A stretch of DNA of 27,980 nt, taken from the IMG/VR virus record IMGVR_UViG_3300025828_000144, positions 1 to 27,980 of that record; one strand, written 5' to 3'. The notes under the pieces were generated by a model, which had not been told where the DNA came from, ran no database searches, and saw nothing but the letters and a program-made list of their open reading frames with translations. Made by a program: the position numbers and the translations under genes. The DNA comes from a virus. Positions within the stretch are counted from its first letter, which is position 1; the number at the start of each line of letters is the position of its first letter. Positions 6,408-15,300 of the stretch are shown one piece after another.

Positions 6408-6542
6408 TTAATGACTGTGAATTACCCCATTCTCATGAACATGAGGAATTGAAGAATTATATAGGTGCATTTGTCCATGCTGTAATCCAGCACCTAAAAG
6501 TCCAAAGAAAATTAAAACTGGCACATACTTAATAAATTTCAT
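6408..6542 (-). CDS. Small His-rich protein with signal/membrane segment, 44 aa
   Basis: The peptide begins MKFIKYVPVLIFFGLLGAGL, with a basic N-terminus and about 14 hydrophobic residues. The tail carries six histidines (including IPHVHENG and IHSH) and ends at TAA 6410-6408. The hydrophobic part could be a signal sequence or a single membrane anchor, putting the His-rich tail in the periplasm or at the membrane. A perfect TATAAATA late promoter lies 25 nt upstream of the ATG, so this is probably the first gene of a late transcript leading into the oxygenases. Metal binding by the tail is a guess. Confidence 0.6.
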   Translation of the reverse strand: MKFIKYVPVLIFFGLLGAGLQHGQMHLYNSSIPHVHENGVIHSH

Positions 6543-6565
6543 TGAAAATGACTATACCTTTAAAA

Positions 6566-6949
6566 TTATTTATATTCATATAGGAAACCATGATCAGTGG
6601 TATAATGTATCTTTGTGATACCCGCTTCTTTAAGAGCTAATGCACACACTGGACATGGTTTTGCCATACGCAATTCATCATGATTATGACCACCCAACCG
6701 TGCTACTACAATTGTATCACATTCTTCACGACATTTGACAAGAGCTGCAATCTCAGCATGAAGAAAGATTTTTTCAGGTCTTCCAACACGAAGAGCAAAT
6801 GATGCCTGTAGTGGATGTGATTTTGTTTCTAAATTTGTTGCAGTTACAACAACTTTACTTTTGCTGAGAAGAACAGCTCCAACTTGTTTCTTAGATGGTG
6901 ACGATCTGGCAGTTTCAATCGCCAGATCATAGATCGAGTCAGACAGCAT
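6566..6949 (-). CDS. Cytidine/deoxycytidylate deaminase family protein, 127 aa
   Basis: The zinc-site motifs are present. HAE (H64, E66, in LHAEIAAL) supplies one ligand and the proton shuttle, and PCPVC (C99, C102) supplies two cysteines. These enzymes deaminate cytidine, dCMP or related bases; in phages a dCMP deaminase feeds dUMP to thymidylate synthesis. At 127 aa it is shorter than T4 Cd and lacks obvious extra zinc-binding cysteines, so a free nucleoside or base substrate is also possible. The ATG overlaps the helicase stop as TGATG, so the two are translated together from promoter C. Confidence 0.75.
   Translation of the reverse strand: MLSDSIYDLAIETARSSPSKKQVGAVLLSKSKVVVTATNLETKSHPLQASFALRVGRPEKIFLHAEIAALVKCREECDTIVVARLGGHNHDELRMAKPCPVCALALKEAGITKIHYTTDHGFLYEYK
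6567..6574 (-). promoter_or_regulatory. T4-type late promoter TATAAATA
   Basis: On the minus strand the sequence reads GAATATAAATAATTTTAAAG, containing the exact T4 late-promoter core TATAAATA recognised by the phage sigma factor (gp55). It overlaps the last codons and the TAA stop (6568-6566) of the deaminase gene, so coding and promoter functions share these bases. It is placed correctly to drive the 44-aa gene and the oxygenases. Confidence 0.7.
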
Positions 6950-8124
6950 CAGCGGCGGACCTTGGAGATGGCCGGTTCTCCCTTCTCAAACACGGTATCT
7001 ACGACCGTCTGAACGCTGCGAGCGGTGCCCAGACCCACACGATCATAGACAGGCACACAGACCAGTCCAAACGTCTTCTGAGCGCCGCCCAGGCGGATCA
7101 CACGACCGATTGACTGAGAGATACCGATGTAGTCCATGTTACGCATGAACAGAACTGCCTCCAGTCCGTTGACGTTGATACCTTCAGACAGAATAGAGTG
7201 GTGAATAACCACAAACTTTTTCTCAGGATCTTTACCCCAAGCGTTCATCGTGTCGAAGAACTTATCACGGGAAACTTTAACACCGTCGATGATAGCACCA
7301 GTCTTGCTGGTGATATACATGCAAGAATAGCCACGATCAGTGAGTTGTTGCTGAAAGTCAGACTCACTCAACAGTTTGACAATCTGCTTGGTAGAACGAG
7401 CAGCAATCAGGATTTTGTTGAGAGCATTGTCATCAATAGTATCTAGCAGATTCTTGCAATCAGACTGACGCTGATCACCAGTAGGCAACTCCTGAATCAC
7501 AACCTTAGGAGGAAGAATATAACCTTCCTGAACAAGTTGAGGAGCAGGAACATTGTGAATCACCTGACCATAAACCTCAGGATCATTCATCCCAGGTTTT
7601 GAGATAGTGAGAGAATGCTTAGGAGTAGCAGTGAAGAAATAGCAACGCTTAGCGTTATTAGAAAAATACTCGGTAGGGCCAAAGAAATTGCGCTGAACAG
7701 AGTTGTGTGCTTCATCAAAGTAAATGGTGTCAACATAGATACCTGCCTCTTGAAGACGATGCAGTGAGTGATAAGTAGTGAAGATCAGTTCATGAACACC
7801 AACTGTACGACAGATGGTTTGGTGCATCTTGATCTGATCAACTTTAGTGGTGGAAGCATTATCAACCTCACCACTGTGAACATGCAGAACCTCTGCATTT
7901 TTGATGTGCTCGGTAAACTCTTCCCACAGCTGCACCGCCAGGAGGATGCGAGGAGCAACGACCACGATAGTTTTAGGACGCTTGCTCTGCTCAAGTTCAG
8001 TCAGAGCATCTTCAATCATACACATAGTCTTGCCACCACCCGTGGGGATGATCACCTGACCTTTGTTGTTGTCCCACATAGCGTTGACAGCATCGGTCTG
8101 GTGCGGGCGAAGGGTGATGGTCAT
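6949..8124 (-). CDS. SF2 DEAH-box helicase, 391 aa
   Basis: Superfamily 2 motifs occur in order: Walker A PTGGGKT (27-33), motif Ia-like APRILLAVQ (57-65), DEAH (137-140), motif III TAT (165-167), and motif VI QSIGRVIR (337-344). The N-terminal RPHQTDAV is a Q-motif-like start seen in type III restriction/UvsW-like helicases. I start at ATG 8124 (MTITLRPHQ), with GAGA upstream. The farther ATG at 8148 lies inside the -10 box of promoter C and would be outside the mRNA. Such phage helicases act in recombination, replication restart or branch migration. It is smaller than T4 UvsW, so I leave the symbol blank. Confidence 0.8.
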   Translation of the reverse strand: MTITLRPHQTDAVNAMWDNNKGQVIIPTGGGKTMCMIEDALTELEQSKRPKTIVVVAPRILLAVQLWEEFTEHIKNAEVLHVHSGEVDNASTTKVDQIKMHQTICRTVGVHELIFTTYHSLHRLQEAGIYVDTIYFDEAHNSVQRNFFGPTEYFSNNAKRCYFFTATPKHSLTISKPGMNDPEVYGQVIHNVPAPQLVQEGYILPPKVVIQELPTGDQRQSDCKNLLDTIDDNALNKILIAARSTKQIVKLLSESDFQQQLTDRGYSCMYITSKTGAIIDGVKVSRDKFFDTMNAWGKDPEKKFVVIHHSILSEGINVNGLEAVLFMRNMDYIGISQSIGRVIRLGGAQKTFGLVCVPVYDRVGLGTARSVQTVVDTVFEKGEPAISKVRR

Positions 8125-8146
8125 AGTCTCTTGCGTTGATAGAATC

Positions 8147-8201
8147 ATTATAGCAGAACAGGGGCCCCTGTGAAGGGCCCCTGAACCAGTTCGCAGATTG
8201 G
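8147..8201 (-). promoter_or_regulatory. Palindrome-promoter cassette C (sigma70-like)
   Basis: Minus strand: a degenerate palindrome CCAATCTGCGAACTGG (8201-8186), 11 nt, -35 TTCACA (8174-8169), a 16-nt spacer and a perfect -10 TATAAT (8152-8147). The layout matches cassettes A and B (33 nt from palindrome to -10). It drives the helicase-deaminase pair and proves useful for start choice, because the first in-frame ATG of the helicase (8148) is within the -10. The -35 lies in the loop of a strong hairpin (8159-8183). Confidence 0.7.
8159..8183 (-). terminator. GC-rich hairpin between genes, possible terminator
   Basis: CAGGGGCCC and GGGCCCCTG form a perfect 9-bp stem with a 7-nt loop, about 30 nt after the stop of the 352-aa gene. 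It is not followed by a T-run on the minus strand, so intrinsic termination would be weak. It might instead protect the upstream mRNA 3' end. The promoter -35 sits in its loop. An alternative fold is the 12-bp palindrome CAGGGGCCCCTG (8159-8170). Confidence 0.45.
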
Positions 8202-8211
8202 CACAGAGGAA

Positions 8212-9270
8212 TCAGACCTCTGGCACGATGTAATCGTAATCTACAACTTTACGAATTTCATCTGCATTATACTCACCAATCTTTTGAGCAAACACCTTGG
8301 AAGGAACACAAGCACGGTGAGTGTTATCCTTCTTGACACGGAAACGATAGGTGTCAACGAAGTCTTCAACTAGAGGCATGAACTTGATCATGTATTTGTC
8401 AAGTTCTTCATGAGAATCGTCCATTTCTTCATGAGAAGAAGCAGAACTATTCCACAAACAATACTCCTGAGTTGCACCATCAGTCATAATATATGACTGC
8501 ATCATGTAAGGAAGAGTACGCAAGAAGCGTTGCACATTTCCTTTGTGACCATTAGAGGTGTTGAGAATGTGCAGTCCAGGATGGTTAGAATTAACCTCAG
8601 CTTTAACGTCAGACTCTTTAACAAACTCAATGCGACCAAGTGCTTTATGACGCTTAATTGCATCGTTGGCATAGTCACGAATGTTATCCTTTGTCAGACA
8701 GTGATCAATGGTATCAAACCATGCGATGATGGTGTCTTTATCCCACCCAAGCTCTTGAATCCTCCGAATAACGATGGCAATATAATCAGCCTTGGTTGGT
8801 GGTTTTGCAGAAGGCCTTCCGTTATCGGAAATTGCCTGATCTTCAAGAACATCCAGATTGGATACTTGGAAGCTGTTACGAGTAGACTCATCATACTCAT
8901 AACGATCATAGACCCAATACTTGATACCAAGTTCCGCAAAAGTTACGGAGCGACCAAATCCACCCCACAGATCATCTTCTTCCTCTTCAGGAATCCAAAT
9001 GGTACGAGGTGGTTGCTCGGTGGGAATAATACCCTGAGAGAAACTTCCAATTTGGGAAGGATCACGGGTAGTATCACTATTCCGTGCAAGGTTGATGTTA
9101 GTATTGGTTTCGTGATTCTTCCTGTTGGGTTGGTTGGTGGGAAGAATCACCCTCTCTTTGAACTTCATACCATCCAGTTCATAAACTGGGGTTGGCATAC
9201 GGTCCAAGATGGATTGCCATGCCTTAACATCACCACTGTTGGGGATAGGCATGTACTGTGATTTACTCAT
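8212..9270 (-). CDS. Hypothetical protein with possible ParB-like domain, 352 aa
   Basis: The protein begins MSKSQYMPIPNSGDVKAWQS. Residues about 65-125 read RNSDTTRDPSQIGSFSQ, then PPRTIWIPEEEEDDLW and GGFGRSVTFAELGIKYWVYD. This order (a short 'address' segment, a PP-x-hydrophobic strand, GFGR, then LGI..WVYDRY) recalls the ParB/sulfiredoxin-fold domain. The middle part (about 155-225) is helical, with an IDHCLTKDNIRDYAND stretch. I rate the ParB idea as tentative; the classical catalytic motif is not evident. The gene is single behind promoter E, and its stop precedes cassette C. ATG 9270 lacks a strong ribosome-binding site. No membrane segments. Confidence 0.55.
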   Translation of the reverse strand: MSKSQYMPIPNSGDVKAWQSILDRMPTPVYELDGMKFKERVILPTNQPNRKNHETNTNINLARNSDTTRDPSQIGSFSQGIIPTEQPPRTIWIPEEEEDDLWGGFGRSVTFAELGIKYWVYDRYEYDESTRNSFQVSNLDVLEDQAISDNGRPSAKPPTKADYIAIVIRRIQELGWDKDTIIAWFDTIDHCLTKDNIRDYANDAIKRHKALGRIEFVKESDVKAEVNSNHPGLHILNTSNGHKGNVQRFLRTLPYMMQSYIMTDGATQEYCLWNSSASSHEEMDDSHEELDKYMIKFMPLVEDFVDTYRFRVKKDNTHRACVPSKVFAQKIGEYNADEIRKVVDYDYIVPEV

Positions 9271-9354
9271 GATTGGAAAGCTTTTAAAGCAAATTAACGA
9301 ACTATGATCGGGGAGTTGAAAAGACTTTCAAGTCTCTCCCTCGACCACATGGCT

Positions 9355-9383
9355 AATATACGATGATCTGGCGGCCCTGTCAA
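9355..9383 (-). promoter_or_regulatory. Consensus sigma70 promoter E
   Basis: Minus strand: -35 TTGACA (9383-9378, perfect), a 17-nt spacer and -10 TATATT (9360-9355). It is followed by AGCCATGTGGTCGAGGGAG, which resembles the GGCCATGTTGAGAGG leader of cassettes A and B. The TGA stop of the upstream 161-aa gene (9382-9380) is the TGA inside TTGACA. It should drive the 352-aa gene after a leader of about 80 nt that includes AGACTTGAAAGTCT, a small inverted repeat. Confidence 0.75.
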
Positions 9384-9865
9384 CCCTCTACCGAATCTTT
9401 TTTGAGTCTCTGTCCGAGAACCCTGACCATTAAGTCGAGAGTTACCTGTTGTGGCCTGCCTTTCCAACCATACCAATTAGTTTTCTTTCCGCTATCATGT
9501 GGAGGAAGCCTATCCACCGTGTAGTATTGTTCTGCTGTTGGGTCATATATTCTGTCTCTATATTGTGCCCACCAGTGTTTCTCTCCTCTGTAATCTTCTC
9601 CACTATATCCTACCAACTCGTCAGTATCCATAAGAAAACATAATGCCTGAGTGGCATGATAGCAGTGCCCATAGTACTGAACTCTTCCCTTATCCTGTGG
9701 ATATAATAGTTTTTTATGACTTAATAAGTCTATTGTTAAATTTCTTTTGATTAGGCCTAGAACTAGACCCATATTGTTTTCATTAAATGTCCAGGGTTCA
9801 AATTCAAGAACCCTGGATCCTATGATCTCATTCTTATTATAACGATGTCTCTCTATAATCTTCAT
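9380..9865 (-). CDS. Conserved protein with Cys-His-Asp arrangement, 161 aa
   Basis: The middle of the protein reads YYGHCYHATQALCFLMDTDE (residues about 64-83), then GEKHWWAQYRDRIYDPTAEQ (about 93-112), then SGKKTNWYGWKGRPQ. A cysteine at the start of a helix, a His before aromatic residues, and DPT about 10 residues on are the order of the triad in transglutaminase/papain-like enzymes. I infer that fold, but the activity is unproven. The ATG at 9865 has only a weak GAG ribosome-binding sequence. A strong promoter lies at 9902-9930. A perfect inverted repeat (9791-9816) sits inside its 5' coding region. Confidence 0.6.
   Translation of the reverse strand: MKIIERHRYNKNEIIGSRVLEFEPWTFNENNMGLVLGLIKRNLTIDLLSHKKLLYPQDKGRVQYYGHCYHATQALCFLMDTDELVGYSGEDYRGEKHWWAQYRDRIYDPTAEQYYTVDRLPPHDSGKKTNWYGWKGRPQQVTLDLMVRVLGQRLKKDSVEG
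9791..9816. repeat. Perfect 9-bp inverted repeat inside coding sequence
   Basis: CCAGGGTTC (9791-9799) and GAACCCTGG (9808-9816) are exact reverse complements separated by 8 nt. The repeat lies about 50-75 nt after the start of the 161-aa gene. In mRNA it would form a stable hairpin. Its GTTC...GAAC core resembles the palindromes of the promoter cassettes. Confidence 0.7.
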
Positions 9866-9901
9866 AAAGCTCTATAATTTCTTTCATCCTGGACAAGCCA
9901 G

Positions 9902-9930
9902 ATTCTACACATATTTCAAGGTGTTGTCAA
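9902..9930 (-). promoter_or_regulatory. Consensus sigma70 promoter F
   Basis: Minus strand: -35 TTGACA (9930-9925, perfect), a 17-nt spacer and -10 TAGAAT (9907-9902). It lies just behind the stop of the 784-aa fibre gene and about 37 nt before the start of the 161-aa gene. It marks the switch from late virion genes to early/accessory genes. Confidence 0.75.
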
Positions 9931-9933
9931 GTA

Positions 9934-12288
9934 TTATGAACTTGTTACTGTTTCCCATGCAGTTCCATTATAGAACTGTAGTTTTTGAAGAGTTGAGTTA
10001 TAGATGATTGCACCTTCATATGGTTGATCAATAACAGTTCCACCAGGCTCAGTACCATCTCTTACATCAGTTGCAACTCTTGGTGGTAAAATAAAGGATG
10101 TAGTGTTAATACCAACATCAACAACACATCTAGCAGTATCAGCTAATCCAACTGTCAGATAACCACCAATACATAAATCTGAACCAATTGTATTAATACC
10201 AATACCATCGTAACCCTCAGCATCATCAACAAATAGTGGTCCGTTTATTACTGCTATAGATGCAATACCAAGAACTCTTAAATCTTGGAATGTACTGATT
10301 CCAGTTGTGGTATTTAAATTAGTACTTTCACTAAATGATGCAATACCAGTAACAATAAGATTGGAGTCAATTGTTACAGTTCCAGCAATGGATACCTGAT
10401 CAGTAATGTCAATGTTTCGAGTATTAACTGTAATTGTTGCACCAGTTCCAATAATTGCTGGACTTGATTCTTCACCAGCTACAAAGATAATGTCACCATA
10501 ATGTATAGTCTCAGCAAGAAATGTAGTAACTCCAGTGAATGAACTAATACCAAGAACTTCTAAATTATTAAATGTGCTGACACCTTCTTGAATACTAATC
10601 GTGATATTTGCATTTGTTGCGCTCAGAACACCAGTTACAATAAAATCATTAACGGTAGTGACTCCAAGATTTGTTTGATAGTTAAAATCATTATCTAGAA
10701 GTAATGTTCCAGCAACATTCAGATCATTGAATGTGCTGATGCCACTTGTGGTATTGAGATTTGTTGGGTTTGGTAAATTGACAACACCATTAAATATGGC
10801 ATCAGAATTTACGGTTAAATCATTTGAAACATTCAGATCAAATGCTGTTGCAATTCCAGACGTTGAGTTGTATGATAGCCCTTGATAGATTACAACATCT
10901 TGAGCAAACTCAGCTTTCTGTTGAACAAATAATGTGCTGTTCAGAGTTGTTACACCAACAACTTCTAGATTTGCACCAGGATTGGTAACACCAATACCCA
11001 AAAATCCACCATTTGTAAGGGTTAATATCTCATTATCAGAATTACCTTCCAACCATCTAAAGTTCCCATTGAATGTAGTTGAATCTCTACCAAGATGATA
11101 GATAAAATCACCATCAGCATAATTTGATAGTGATAGATCTTGATCAAAATATCTTAGTTCTACACTACTAACACCAATTCCAAGATCTCCACCAATATTC
11201 AGTGCAGAATATCCTCTTTCAGTAACAACTTCTAGTCTTGCATTATTTTGGCCAAGAATAACAACTTCTGAAGTCTCTGCTACTGTTGTACCAATTCCAA
11301 TCTTTCCATCAATAACATTAAACTCGATACCATCAGCACCAACCTTAACATCACCATTGACGACTGTTAATATACCAACACTTATATCTCCAGTTACATT
11401 AGCTCTAGAAACTGTGAGAGCAATACCAGCATCAATAATATTTGCTGATACAAAACCAACTCTAATATCTGGTGTTCCCTGTAAACTTAAAGCTGTAGAT
11501 GCAACGGCGGTTAGTGTTCCAGTTACTTCAGCATCAGTAAATGTTGAGAAACCAGACGAAATAACATCACCTTCAACATCACCAGTGAGACTACCAATGA
11601 ATCCACCTTGGGCAGTCAGAATACCACTAATCTGTAGATTCTGTTCTAACTTATAGTCTGGAATTAAAGGTATCTTATCTAGTTCTAGTCTTGGTATTCT
11701 TGCCTGAGTTACAATACCAGAAGTAAGTTCATCAGCATCCAGATCTGTGAGAAGAGCACCATCCCCAACGAATCTAAAGGCCGTCATCGCACCAGAAACA
11801 TATACGTTTCCGTAATTTACGGCAAAACCATCAAAACCCTGCTCTGGATTTCCACCAACCTGCAATTGGTATTGTGGATTAAGTGTGTTAATTCCTACAA
11901 ATCCACCATTGTAGATACTGGAAACACCAATACCAGTATCTACATCCACCCACTGAGATGTTGGTAGATTTGCTAGTTGTGAGCCGTCACCAAAATATGA
12001 AATAATTCCAGATGATGCGGTTAATATTCCACCACTTACACTATCTCCAGTGAATGAAAAATTACTAATGACAACACTTTTACCAACACCAGTTTCAAAG
12101 GTAGCACCAGTAGTAACAATAACTTCGGTAAATGTTGTTAGTCCAGAAAATGCAGCGTCCCTCCTTACATCTAAAAATTTTGTCGGGACAGATGTTCCAA
12201 TACCAACTAAGGAACCATTGACGACAAATGTTTGATCGTCAACTTGAACACCTTCCCTAAAATTAAATACCTTCTTAAAATTTGCCAT
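9934..12288 (-). CDS. Fibre-like virion protein with beta-repeat modules, 784 aa
   Basis: The N-terminus MANFKKVFNFREGVQVDDQT is followed by many short modules of the type GISTFNDLNVAGTL and TTGISTFQDLRVLG. These recur about every 25-40 residues and are rich in T, V, I, G and N. Such repetitive beta-rich chains form trimeric fibre shafts. The C-terminus ends IIYNSTLQKLQFYNGTAWET, a common cap seen at the end of marine-phage fibres. It lies directly behind the giant 1952-aa fibre, after the late-promoter-like motif at 12307-12314. I infer a tail- or head-associated fibre; no catalytic motif is seen. The start at 12288 lacks a strong ribosome-binding site but is the only sensible ATG. Confidence 0.75.
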   Translation of the reverse strand: MANFKKVFNFREGVQVDDQTFVVNGSLVGIGTSVPTKFLDVRRDAAFSGLTTFTEVIVTTGATFETGVGKSVVISNFSFTGDSVSGGILTASSGIISYFGDGSQLANLPTSQWVDVDTGIGVSSIYNGGFVGINTLNPQYQLQVGGNPEQGFDGFAVNYGNVYVSGAMTAFRFVGDGALLTDLDADELTSGIVTQARIPRLELDKIPLIPDYKLEQNLQISGILTAQGGFIGSLTGDVEGDVISSGFSTFTDAEVTGTLTAVASTALSLQGTPDIRVGFVSANIIDAGIALTVSRANVTGDISVGILTVVNGDVKVGADGIEFNVIDGKIGIGTTVAETSEVVILGQNNARLEVVTERGYSALNIGGDLGIGVSSVELRYFDQDLSLSNYADGDFIYHLGRDSTTFNGNFRWLEGNSDNEILTLTNGGFLGIGVTNPGANLEVVGVTTLNSTLFVQQKAEFAQDVVIYQGLSYNSTSGIATAFDLNVSNDLTVNSDAIFNGVVNLPNPTNLNTTSGISTFNDLNVAGTLLLDNDFNYQTNLGVTTVNDFIVTGVLSATNANITISIQEGVSTFNNLEVLGISSFTGVTTFLAETIHYGDIIFVAGEESSPAIIGTGATITVNTRNIDITDQVSIAGTVTIDSNLIVTGIASFSESTNLNTTTGISTFQDLRVLGIASIAVINGPLFVDDAEGYDGIGINTIGSDLCIGGYLTVGLADTARCVVDVGINTTSFILPPRVATDVRDGTEPGGTVIDQPYEGAIIYNSTLQKLQFYNGTAWETVTSS

Positions 12289-12306
12289 CGATATGGTGTT
12301 TTTATG

Positions 12307-12314
12307 TATTTAGT
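12307..12314 (-). promoter_or_regulatory. Late-promoter-like motif ACTAAATA
   Basis: Minus strand TAACTAAATACATAAA. ACTAAATA differs from the T4 late core TATAAATA at two positions and is followed by CA exactly as in the copy at 18205-18212 (shared CTAAATACA). It overlaps the stop of the 1952-aa gene and lies 19 nt before the start of the 784-aa gene. Confidence 0.5.
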
Positions 12315-15300
12315 TATAGTGCCTTGATAATGTAGAAGAGACCGAAATAAGGAGGTAGATTTCTATTAGTCCCAGATACACCAGCAGGATCAGCTGTAGC
12401 AGGGTGAGTATGACCACCGTTAGGTCCAATTGGGTGTGCATGACCACCTGCAGGATTTGCAGTGTGTGTATGTGCTCCAGCTGGATCTGCATTGTGAGTA
12501 TGTCCACCAGCACCTCTAGATGGGTGAGCATGATCTCCACCAGGGTTCACAAAGTGTGAGTGAGGAGCACTAGCAGCTCTAGATGGGTGGCCGTGAGCAC
12601 CAACTGGGTTCACAAGGTGTGAGTGAGGAGCATTAGCACCTGTTGTTGGTCTAGTGGCAAAAGCTGGATTATTAACACGGGAGTCGTTTCTTCCCTGGAA
12701 ATATGCTCCAGCACCCCTATTAAATCTAATAAGTTGGTGAGAGTGAGGAGCATTAGCACCTCTAGATGGGTGTCCATGAGCACCACCAGGGTTTATAAGG
12801 TGTGAGTGAGGAGCATTAGCAGCCCTGGATGGGTGTCCATGAGAACCACCAGGGTTCACAGTGTGTGAGTGATCTGCAACTGGATCAACATTGTGAGCAT
12901 GAGCAGCAATTGGATCTATTGGGTGAGTGTGTGCTGGTTCATCGCCAATATTATGACTATGTGCTGCAACTGGATCATTAGTAATCGTATGTGTATGATC
13001 AATCACACTCGCATTAGCTTGACCACCAGTTCCACCACGGTTATATGTATTGCCAGCGGTTACAACAAATCTATCTTCTAAGTTTGGAATCAAGAATGTT
13101 GTTCCACTTGGATTTGCACCATATGGGAATACTGTTCCACCGTCTGTGAGAGTATCATATAGATCAGGATAAGTTGTTTGACTAACTTCGGATCCATCAC
13201 AAACAAGCCATCCAGTGGGGAAGTTTGATGATGTTCCTGACCATGGAATAATTCCGCCAACAGGAATAATATTGTCAGCCTCAATTCTGTCACAGACGAT
13301 ATTTCCATCGACGTTAAGATTATCCTCAACCATGACATTGGTTGTGGCACTCTTGAGAACCAGATTCTCACTATTAAGTGACTCAATTCTACCAGTAGAT
13401 GCTCCAACACCAATTCTCACGTTAGCAAGATCGGCTCCAGCATCACCTTCAATCTTGCCAGCGAATGTACCAACGCCAGCAACATTTAGAGCACCTTGAA
13501 TGTCCGCACTACCACTAGATCTGAATCTTCCAGTAACTTCAAGGTTTGCATCGATCTTGGTATTGCCAGTGATATTGACAACATTATTGACTCTTAGTGG
13601 ACCATCAAACTGAGATAGTAGTGTCTTAGCAGGGCCACCTTCAACAATGAGTCTTTGGCGAACTGTAACTTCGTCGAAGATAACAGATAGAACAGAGGCA
13701 TCTTCACCACGAACAGTGGGAATAGGAGCATCAAATGTGGATTCGGCACCAGTTGATGGGTTGATGATTTTGTTACCAATGAAGAAATCACCATCATTGT
13801 TCATAGCGGTGTATACAACAACACCACCAGATCTCTTCTGGGACTGAGTTAGAAACTCTTCCTTATCAGTTAGAGTGATTGTCTGTACCTGAGGTAGACC
13901 AGTTGAATAGTTACCAGGGCCATAACCAAGATATTCAAATGTATGACCAGAACCTCTTAGAATAGATGGTCTGCGAAGCTCAACACCTCTAACATCAATC
14001 TTCTTGACCAAAGTTCCTTGTTGATGAGTCTTAGTCTTAGATCCAACATAACCTCTGATGACTTCTAGTTCATCATTATTTGATCCACTTAGTTGAGAAC
14101 TTGCAATTCTCATGATCTCACCATTGATCTCAATAAAGGATCCGATTGGGAATCTTATGTCGGTTCCAACTCCAGAATTTACAAGTTGAATCTTGACTTT
14201 ATTATCTGCTTCAGCTTCACCAAGATCATTATTCAGAATTCCATATTCTTGATTGTAAATATTAAATACTCTGGAACCAATGGATTCAGTCTCGGCACTA
14301 ATTTCACCACCTTTAGCTGCAAATGCAGTTGGTAATACTTTATTTGGGAAAACTCTAGTAAGATCTTTTTGTGTGAAAACTGTGAATGTATTGATACCAA
14401 CTCTTTCTAGGACAGTAAAATCACCAACATTATTATTTGATGTATCAATGACTCTAAAACTAGATCCAGCAACTAATCCATGAGCATCATTGGTGATAAT
14501 TGTAGAAATTCCACTGAATGACTCTACAGTGTTAATACCGATGCTTTGTCCACAATCAAGAACAAATTGGCCTAAGAATGGATTTGGATCTCCAGTCGTG
14601 ACAGCGAAAGAAATTTTCTTTTCATTTACAACACTAGAAATTTGATAGATTCCATCATCAGTTTTGCCAATGCCAGTCAGTTGGATTGAATTGCCAATAC
14701 AAGATGTGATGCCACCGACAGCAGCAGTAATATCTGCACCAGTGAATCCATCTAGATCTAGAATATCACCCTCACTGATAAAAGATCCACCATCAATTAT
14801 TTCGACACTTTCTACTGCACCACCAGATCCAATAATAACTTTTGCAGTTGCATTGGACCATTCGGAAGTACCATCTCTATAAAGTTTTGTGTTGTAATAC
14901 TCACCTTCGGTGAATCCACTACCATTATTCAATGCTGAATATGTTACAATACCAGAGAATCCATGAGGCCTATCAAATTCTACTGTTGCAATACCAACAA
15001 CATCATTCCTTTCATAAGAAACAATGGTTCTGCCATATCCAATAACTTTAGAGAAATAATTTACACTCTCTCTTGTAATACTGTTCTCTGGATCATCTAC
15101 TGCAACGTCTCCAATTGGATTTCTCTTTGCAAAAGATTGTGCAGATCTTGGATTTGAATTCACATTATCTCTATCCAACTGTGGATAGAATCTTTCAATT
15201 TTAGGTAGGAAACTTAAATTATCAAATTCTTCTGTGATTGTATTGTTTGCAGCAAGAATATTGAAGTGGTATATACCATCACTAATTCCAGGAATGTGAT

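Noticed and set aside
8125-8148. Upstream ATG (8148) as helicase start
   Set aside because: It overlaps the -10 box of the gene's own promoter, so it would not be transcribed.
9837-9887. 16-aa leader peptide frame (MKEIIELYEDYRETSL) overlapping the start of the 161-aa gene
   Set aside because: Very short, with its only AGG directly against the ATG; no codons suggesting attenuation. Kept only as a remote possibility.
12310-12540. Alternative-frame repeats in the His-rich array (76-aa frame)
   Set aside because: A by-product of the repetitive coding sequence read in another frame; Leu/Ile/Thr/His-rich low complexity.
12404-12997. CRISPR-like spacing of short repeats
   Set aside because: The units are degenerate, coding and in frame with a collar domain; there are no unique spacers of constant length.
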